Origin: Massilia sp. Mn16-1_5
GTDB taxonomy: Bacteria; Pseudomonadota; Gammaproteobacteria; Burkholderiales; Burkholderiaceae_D
Direction of reading: 5' to 3'
Assembly (NCBI RefSeq): GCF_004798585.1
Contig: NZ_PPXQ01000009.1
Coordinates: 124,001-188,000 of the forward strand
Length of the DNA stretch: 64,000 nt
Shown: one piece after another, positions 58,647 through 64,000 of the stretch
How the letters are laid out: every line of letters starts with the position of its first letter
How positions within the stretch are numbered: the first letter of the stretch is position 1
The notes under the pieces: model-generated
Told to the model about the DNA's origin: nothing
Seen by the model: only the letters and a program-made list of their open reading frames with translations
The model's database searches: none
Made by a program: the position numbers and the translations under genes

Positions 58647-61552
58647 CAGGCGATCTCCTTGGCCGGCGGGATGGTGGCGCGCGTGGCGCCGGGCGGGGCG
58701 CGGTGGCTGCGCAGCGACTGGTGCGCCAGCGCGACCAGGATCAGCATGGTGGTGCCGACCACGACCAGGAACACCCCGAGGTCGAAGACAAAAGCGCTCG
58801 GCACGTGGATCTCGCCGAAGAGCGGCAGCTGCAGGTGCGCCGTGTGGCTGGTGAGGAAGGGGTAGCCGAACAGCCAGGCGCCCAGGCCCGTGCCGCAGGC
58901 CGTGACCAGTCCCCAGGCGATCCAGCGGTGCGGACGCAGGCGCAGCTGCGACTCGACCCAGTCAGTGCCGGCCACCATGTACTGGACGATGATCGCCGTG
59001 GCAAAAATTAAGCCGGCGACGAAGCCGCCGCCCGGCAGGTTATGGCCGCGCATGAAGAAGTAGACCGCGATGATGCCCATGAAGGGCAGCAGGAAGCGCA
59101 GGTAGACCGCCGGGATCATCAGGTAGCCGGTCGTGGCCTGCTGCGCCGGTGTCTGGCTCACGGCCGGATCGACGTCGCTGGCCTGCTGCACGGGAATCGC
59201 GATACTCTCGGGCGCGGGACGGAAGCGCCGCAGCAGCGCATACACGGTGAGCGCGACAATCGACAGCACCGTGATCTCTCCCATCGTGTCGAAGCCACGG
59301 AAGTCGACCAGCAGCACGTTGACGACGTTCGCGCCGCCGCCCTCGGGCAGGGCGCGTTCGACGAAGAAGTCGGCGATGGTCGATGGGGCCTCGGTCGACA
59401 GCAGGGCGTAGGTGGTGGCGGCCAGTCCCAGGCCGCCGGCCACGGCGATCGCGCCGTCGCGCCCACGGCGCAGCCAGCTGCTGGGGGGAATGCGCGGCGC
59501 CAGGCCGGGCGGCACGAAGCGTGGCGGCAGCCAGCGCAGGCCGAGCAGGATCAGCACCGTGGTCACGGTTTCCACCATCAGCTGGGTCAGCGCCAGGTCG
59601 GGCGCCGACATCCATAAAAAGGTCAGGCTGGTCACGACGCCGGTGCCGCCGGCCAGGATCAGGGCCACCAGGCGGTGGTACTTGGCCTGGTAGGCCGCGC
59701 CCAGCGCGCAGACGGCTCCGATCACCCACAGCAGGGCGAACAGCGGATCGAGGTCGGTCATGCGCAGCGGCGGCAGGGCCGGCAGCGGGCGCACCAGCAG
59801 CAGTGGGACGGCGACCATGGCCGCCATCAGCACCAGCAGCTGCAATTGCAGGCGCCGGGTACCGGTCCAGCGTACCAGCCAGGCGGCCGCCTGCGACAGC
59901 GCCAATAAACTGTTCTCGTAGGCCTGGGCGCCGTTCAGGCGGTACAGCACCGGCACCCGCTCGCGTTCGGCCAAATCGAAATAACGCCGCAGCAGCACGT
60001 AGAACAGCAGGCCGCCCGCCAGCGCGGCCACGCTCATCAGGAGGGGCAGGTTCACGCCATGCCAGATCGCGAGGTTGTATTCGGGGAGAGATGTACCCAG
60101 CACCGCGCGCGCGCCCACCGCCAGCACTTCGCCCACGGCCCGTTCGGGCATCACGCCGACGGCAATGCACAGCACCACCAGGCACTCGACCGGGAAGCGC
60201 ATCCAGCGCGGCGGCTCGTGCGGCGTCTGTGGCAGGTCCTCGCTCAGGCGGCCGAAGAAGACGCTAATAAAACGCAGCGAATAGGCCACGCTGAACACAC
60301 CCATGGCGACGGCCGCATACGACATCGACCAGTCCTCGGTGCCGCCCACCTGCATGGTCTCGGCAAAGAACATCTCTTTCGACAGGAAACCGTTCAGCAG
60401 CGGCACCCCGGCCATGGACGCGCTGGCGACGATGGCCAGCGCGGCGGTGTAGGGCATGGCACGGCCCAATCCCCGCAGCAGGCGCATGTCGCGCGTGCCC
60501 GTCTCGTGGTCGATGATGCCGACCGCCATGAACAGCGAGGCTTTAAAAATCGCGTGGTTCATGGTGTGGAAGACAGCCGCCACCACGGACAGGGGCGAGC
60601 CGATGCTGAGCAGGGTGACGATCAGGCCCAGGTGGCTGATGGTCGAATAGGCGAGTAAACCCTTCATGTCGTTCTGGAAGATCGCGAAGAAGGAACCGAT
60701 CAACAGGGTGCAGACGCCAGCCGCGCCCAGGATCCATGTCCACTCCTCGGTGCCGGACAGTGCGGGCCAGAGGCGGATCAGCAGGAACACGCCGGCCTTG
60801 ACCATGGTGGCCGAGTGCAGGAAGGCGGATACCGGCGTCGGCGCCGCCATCGCATGCGGCAGCCAGAAGTGGAAGGGGAATTGCGCGCTTTTGGTGAGCG
60901 CCCCGAGCGCGACCAGCACCAGGGTCGGCAGGTACCAGGGGTGAGAGCGTACCCGGTCGCCGGCCGCCAGCACGGTGTCGAGCTCGTAGCTGCCGGCGAT
61001 GTGGCCCAGCATCAGCACGCCCACCAGCAGGCACAGGCCGCCCATGGTCGTCACCGTGAACGCCATGCGCGCGCCGCGGCGGGCGTCGTTGCGGTGCTGC
61101 CAGTAGCCGATCAGGAGGAAGGAGGTGACGCTGGTGAGTTCCCAGAACACGACCAATTGAATCAGGTTGCCGGACAGGACCACGCCCAGCATCGCGCCCA
61201 TGAAGGCGAGCATGTAGGCGAAGAAGCGCGCCACCGGGTCGCGCCTGGACATGTAGTAGCGCGCATACAGCAGCACCAGCAGGCCGATGCCGAGCACCAT
61301 GACGGTGAAGACCCAGGCCAGGCCGTCCATGCGCAGCATCAGGTCGAGGCCCATGTCGGGCAGCCAGGCGTAGCGCTCGCGCAGGACTTCGCCATCGCTG
61401 ACCCGGGCGAAGGAGCCGATGGCCAGCACCAGCGCGATCAGGGTGACGGCGCCGGCCACCGCCGCCGGGCGATTGCGCGAACCCGTGGGCATGCAGGCGG
61501 CGACCAACGCGCCGATGAAAGGTAAAAGGATGAGCAAGGACAGCATCGGCAT
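58646..61552 (-). CDS. mrpA: Na+/H+ antiporter subunit A with fused subunit B domain
   Basis: A 968-residue NuoL/MrpA-type subunit. The N-terminal ~480 residues form the antiporter module (GVVLSGNLIQLVVFWELTSV, KSAQFPFHFWLPHAMAAPTP, LPFHFWLPHAM region; GVPLLNGFLSKEMFFAE), followed by the MrpA extension (DLALTQLMVETVTTVLILLG). The C-terminal ~140 residues (YFFMRGHNLPGGGFVAGLIF) are a MrpB domain fused in frame; no separate mrpB exists. First gene of the A(B)-C-D-E-F-G operon, all with overlapping starts and stops. ATG 61552; a second in-frame ATG lies at 61546. Confidence 0.93.
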   Translation of the reverse strand: MPMLSLLILLPFIGALVAACMPTGSRNRPAAVAGAVTLIALVLAIGSFARVSDGEVLRERYAWLPDMGLDLMLRMDGLAWVFTVMVLGIGLLVLLYARYYMSRRDPVARFFAYMLAFMGAMLGVVLSGNLIQLVVFWELTSVTSFLLIGYWQHRNDARRGARMAFTVTTMGGLCLLVGVLMLGHIAGSYELDTVLAAGDRVRSHPWYLPTLVLVALGALTKSAQFPFHFWLPHAMAAPTPVSAFLHSATMVKAGVFLLIRLWPALSGTEEWTWILGAAGVCTLLIGSFFAIFQNDMKGLLAYSTISHLGLIVTLLSIGSPLSVVAAVFHTMNHAIFKASLFMAVGIIDHETGTRDMRLLRGLGRAMPYTAALAIVASASMAGVPLLNGFLSKEMFFAETMQVGGTEDWSMSYAAVAMGVFSVAYSLRFISVFFGRLSEDLPQTPHEPPRWMRFPVECLVVLCIAVGVMPERAVGEVLAVGARAVLGTSLPEYNLAIWHGVNLPLLMSVAALAGGLLFYVLLRRYFDLAERERVPVLYRLNGAQAYENSLLALSQAAAWLVRWTGTRRLQLQLLVLMAAMVAVPLLLVRPLPALPPLRMTDLDPLFALLWVIGAVCALGAAYQAKYHRLVALILAGGTGVVTSLTFLWMSAPDLALTQLMVETVTTVLILLGLRWLPPRFVPPGLAPRIPPSSWLRRGRDGAIAVAGGLGLAATTYALLSTEAPSTIADFFVERALPEGGGANVVNVLLVDFRGFDTMGEITVLSIVALTVYALLRRFRPAPESIAIPVQQASDVDPAVSQTPAQQATTGYLMIPAVYLRFLLPFMGIIAVYFFMRGHNLPGGGFVAGLIFATAIIVQYMVAGTDWVESQLRLRPHRWIAWGLVTACGTGLGAWLFGYPFLTSHTAHLQLPLFGEIHVPSAFVFDLGVFLVVVGTTMLILVALAHQSLRSHRAPPGATRATIPPAKEIA

Positions 61553-61759
61553 CACCCGCCGCGCGGCGGCGGGCGGCCGCAATGGGTGCTCAGGTCGGAA
61601 GCCGGCAGCAATCCGTGTGGCTCTGCCGCATCAAAGCTGGTCGTCACGCGTGCCTCCACATGGGTCAGGACTCAAACCCGGCCTACTTTACCGTTTTTGT
61701 GGCAAGGACGGCAACGCGTTAGCCGAGCAGGAGGGCGCCACACCCCCTGCCCGGCGGAT

Positions 61760-62305
61760 TTAGCCCAGCGCCGCTTCGATCGCCGCGACCAGTGCCGGGT
61801 CGTCCGGCTTCACGTCCGGTGCGAAACGGGCGATCACGGCACCGTCGCGGCCGACCAGGAATTTCTCGAAATTCCACATCACGTCGGAGGGGTTCTTCGG
61901 GCTCAGGCCGTGCTGGGCCAGCTTGTCGCCGAAGGTGCTGCCTTCGGCCTGGCGTGCCTGCGGCTGGGCCTGGATGAGTTCGCGGTACAGCGGGTGGCGC
62001 GCCTCGCGGTTGACCTCGACCTTTTCGAACATCGGGAAGCGCACGCCGTAGTTGCGCTGGCAAAAATCGGCAATCTCCGCCTCGCTGCCCGGTTCCTGGG
62101 CGCCGAAGTCGTTGCAGGGGAAGCCCAGCACCACCAGGCCGCGTTCCTCATACTTCTCGAACAGTTTTTCCAGGCCGGCGTATTGGGGCGTCAGGCCGCA
62201 CTGGGAGGCGACGTTCACGATCAGCATCACCTTGCCGCTGTATTCGGCAAGCGTGGCGTCCTGGCCTTCGAGGCGGTGCAGCGGGATATCGAACAGCGTG
62301 CTCAT
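61760..62305 (-). CDS. Glutathione peroxidase family protein
   Basis: A 181-residue thiol peroxidase. Peroxidatic Cys36 lies in NVASQCGLTPQY, and the Gln/Trp/Asn network motifs appear as GFPCNDFGAQEPG and WNFEKFLV. There is no signal peptide, so it is cytoplasmic; it reduces hydroperoxides with glutathione or thioredoxin. Start MSTLFDIPLHRLEGQD. The 207-base gap to mrpA holds no gene I can support. Confidence 0.92.
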   Translation of the reverse strand: MSTLFDIPLHRLEGQDATLAEYSGKVMLIVNVASQCGLTPQYAGLEKLFEKYEERGLVVLGFPCNDFGAQEPGSEAEIADFCQRNYGVRFPMFEKVEVNREARHPLYRELIQAQPQARQAEGSTFGDKLAQHGLSPKNPSDVMWNFEKFLVGRDGAVIARFAPDVKPDDPALVAAIEAALG

Positions 62306-62438
62306 GTGTTCAGTCCTCAGGGTTGCGGAATCGCTATCCTACTCCGTGCCGCAGGAGCATGCTGGCAACACCCGAATTCGGCCATGCTTGACGATGACGT
62401 GGCACACGTCTTATAAGCCATGCTGTGAAAGGAGCCCC

Positions 62439-64000
62439 ATGACGCAGGATGCCAGCAAGACCATCGCCGACGCCGCTACCGAACGGCGGCGGGCGCGCCT
62501 GCTCGACGGCTTGCGCGAGTTCGTCGCGCGCGAACGCGAGGCGGCGCAGCAGCAGCTTTCCGATATCTGGCGCCAGCCGCTGCCGGACCGGCTGGCCAAG
62601 GGTCTGAGCCAGCGCTTCCTGCGTCTGGAGGCCGGCCCGGAAAAATCGACGGTGTGGGCCTATGTCGACGGCGGTGAATCGCGCTTTCGCGAGGGCGACC
62701 TGCTCTGCCTGCACGGCGGCTCGCCCTTGAGCTCGATGCTGGCGCGCGAGGCGGCCTTCGAGGAAGAAGACGAAGGCCGCTGGCTGCTGCGCCTGAAGCA
62801 TGCGCAGGCCGTGCTGAAGGAGGTGGGGGAGACGCCCTGCTACGCCGATCCCGACGACTTCGACCTCAGCCCGTTCTACAAGGACGTGCTCGACGACATC
62901 GGCCAGACCGTGCCTCCCTCGCGCGCCCATCGCTGCCTGATGCCGCTGCTGGAGGGACGCATCAGCAATGCATTCGATCCGCGCGATTTCGAGGAGGCGG
63001 AAAGCATCGCCTTGCGCGAAGGCCTGAACGCGGCCCAGGCCGAGGCGGTCGGTAAAATCCTCGCGGCCGAGCAGGTGGCCTGCATCCAGGGGCCGCCCGG
63101 CACCGGCAAGACGCGCGTGCTGGCGCTGGCCGTGCGCCTGCTGGCCGAGCGCGGCGAACGGGTGCTGGTCACCTCGCACACCCACATGGCGATCAACAAT
63201 GCCTTGAACAAGATCGCGGCCCAGGGCGTGCGCGCCGCCAAGATCGGGCGCCTGACCCAGATGGATGGCCTCGACCGCGGCGTGACCCTCGCAGACAGCT
63301 ATGCCGACTGGCACGGCCGCCCGCAGGATGGCGGCTATGCGATCGGCGCCACGCCCTTCGCCACCTGTACCAGCCGGCTGGAGAACTGCGAGTTCGATAC
63401 CGTCGTCTTCGACGAGGCGAGCCAGGTGACGCTGCCGCTGGCCCTGATGGCGATGCGGCGCGGCGCGCGCTTCGTGTTCATCGGCGACCAGAAGCAGCTG
63501 CCGCCGGTCCTGCTGGCGCATTCGATCCTGGACGAGGCGCCGAATTCGATCTTTGCCAAGCTGACCCTGCACAACGCCGACAGCGTCATGCTGACCGATA
63601 CCTACCGCCTGAACCGCGAACTGGCCGCCTGGCCGAGCAAGGCGTTCTACGGAAACCGCCTGCGCGCGGCCGGGCCGAACCGCGAACGCACGCTGGCCTT
63701 GCGCCCGCGCGAGGATGGCGACCCGTTCGACGCGGTGCTGCGCGATCCGGCCAGCCTGGTGTTCATCCCGACGCTGGACGAGAGCGCGCGCAGCCGCAAC
63801 CATGAGGATGCGCAGCTGGTGGCGAACCTGTGCGCGGCCGCGCTCGAGGGCGGGCTGAAGCCGCACGACATCGGCATCGTCACGCCGTTTCGCGCCCATG
63901 GCCGCGCGCTGAGGACTGCCCTGGCCGACCGGCTCGGCTGGCACACGGCGCGCGCCATCGTCGCCGACACGGTCGAACGCATGCAGGGACAAGAACGCGA
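62439..64000 (+). CDS. SF1 helicase (UPF1/DNA2-like), partial at right edge
   Basis: From ATG 62439 (AAAGGAG 62428-62434) the frame stays open to the edge, giving 520 codons with no stop. An N-terminal helical/OB-like region (~210 residues) is followed by Walker A QGPPGTGKTRV (218-225), VFDEASQ (Walker B), GDQKQLPPV, DTYRLNRELAAW, IGIVTPFRAHGRALR and the start of VERMQGQER. This is the UPF1/DNA2/SMUBP2 superfamily 1B helicase. The remainder lies outside the window. The large minus-strand frame opposite is a shadow. Confidence 0.88.
   Translation, partial: MTQDASKTIADAATERRRARLLDGLREFVAREREAAQQQLSDIWRQPLPDRLAKGLSQRFLRLEAGPEKSTVWAYVDGGESRFREGDLLCLHGGSPLSSMLAREAAFEEEDEGRWLLRLKHAQAVLKEVGETPCYADPDDFDLSPFYKDVLDDIGQTVPPSRAHRCLMPLLEGRISNAFDPRDFEEAESIALREGLNAAQAEAVGKILAAEQVACIQGPPGTGKTRVLALAVRLLAERGERVLVTSHTHMAINNALNKIAAQGVRAAKIGRLTQMDGLDRGVTLADSYADWHGRPQDGGYAIGATPFATCTSRLENCEFDTVVFDEASQVTLPLALMAMRRGARFVFIGDQKQLPPVLLAHSILDEAPNSIFAKLTLHNADSVMLTDTYRLNRELAAWPSKAFYGNRLRAAGPNRERTLALRPREDGDPFDAVLRDPASLVFIPTLDESARSRNHEDAQLVANLCAAALEGGLKPHDIGIVTPFRAHGRALRTALADRLGWHTARAIVADTVERMQGQER

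Noticed and set aside
62334-63992. Long open frame (552 codons) on the minus strand opposite the right-edge helicase
   Set aside because: It is antisense to a frame with clear SF1 helicase motifs in order; its own translation is His/Arg/Gln/Ala-rich without domains, as expected for a shadow in high-GC DNA.

Overview
The window looks like chromosomal DNA from a high-GC betaproteobacterium, most probably family Oxalobacteraceae (Massilia, Duganella or Janthinobacterium relatives). This rests on the gene content and neighbourhoods (hemE-priA, RdgC, DUF4404, VF530, tandem M3 peptidases, Mrp antiporter), E. coli-like LexA boxes, and a GTAG-type REP palindrome scattered between genes. No name could be checked by database search. 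No insertion sequence, prophage, rRNA operon or CRISPR array was seen.

Layout. 1-4.3 kb (minus): N-terminal part of a large, probably SNF2-type protein, translationally coupled to an S9 peptidase. 4.4-8.1 kb: hemE, an AT-rich gap with clustered DnaA boxes, then priA. 8.1-17.5 kb: a secreted ClpP-like protein, a dihydrolipoamide dehydrogenase-like flavoprotein, an SRPBCC protein, modAB without modC, a Rep-type helicase, SlyX, a GMC oxidoreductase and a secreted esterase. 17.7-29.4 kb: two tandem M3 peptidases, two small proteins, YgiQ, a diguanylate cyclase and a multi-PAS hybrid kinase. 29.6-34.6 kb: tRNA-Val and tRNA-Asp, a TonB-dependent receptor and a subtilase. 34.7-49.5 kb: DNA repair and housekeeping (dinB, rdgC, catalase, a short asparaginase-like protein, a D-2-hydroxyacid dehydrogenase, pckG, a MerR regulator, uvrA, ssb), with LexA-type boxes before dinB and between uvrA and ssb.

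49.6-54.8 kb holds the most unusual system. A 54-residue peptide has a canonical double-glycine leader and a core in which serine alternates with basic, aromatic or Met residues. It is followed by a 322-residue protein of unknown function, an HlyD-type adaptor and a C39-peptidase ABC transporter with an intact catalytic triad. A perfect FNR-type palindrome lies upstream and a strong hairpin separates the peptide gene from the export genes. The parts fit a secreted cationic peptide that is cleaved after Gly-Gly during export. I do not recognise the peptide class.

54.8-64 kb: a DUF1428 protein, a complete six-gene Mrp Na+/H+ antiporter operon (A and B fused), a glutathione peroxidase, and the start of an SF1 helicase that runs off the right edge.

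A REP-like palindrome (GTAGGGTGGGC, stem, CGCGG) occurs at eight intergenic loci, seven as inverted pairs. Two genes take their TAG stop codon from the GTAG end of a REP.
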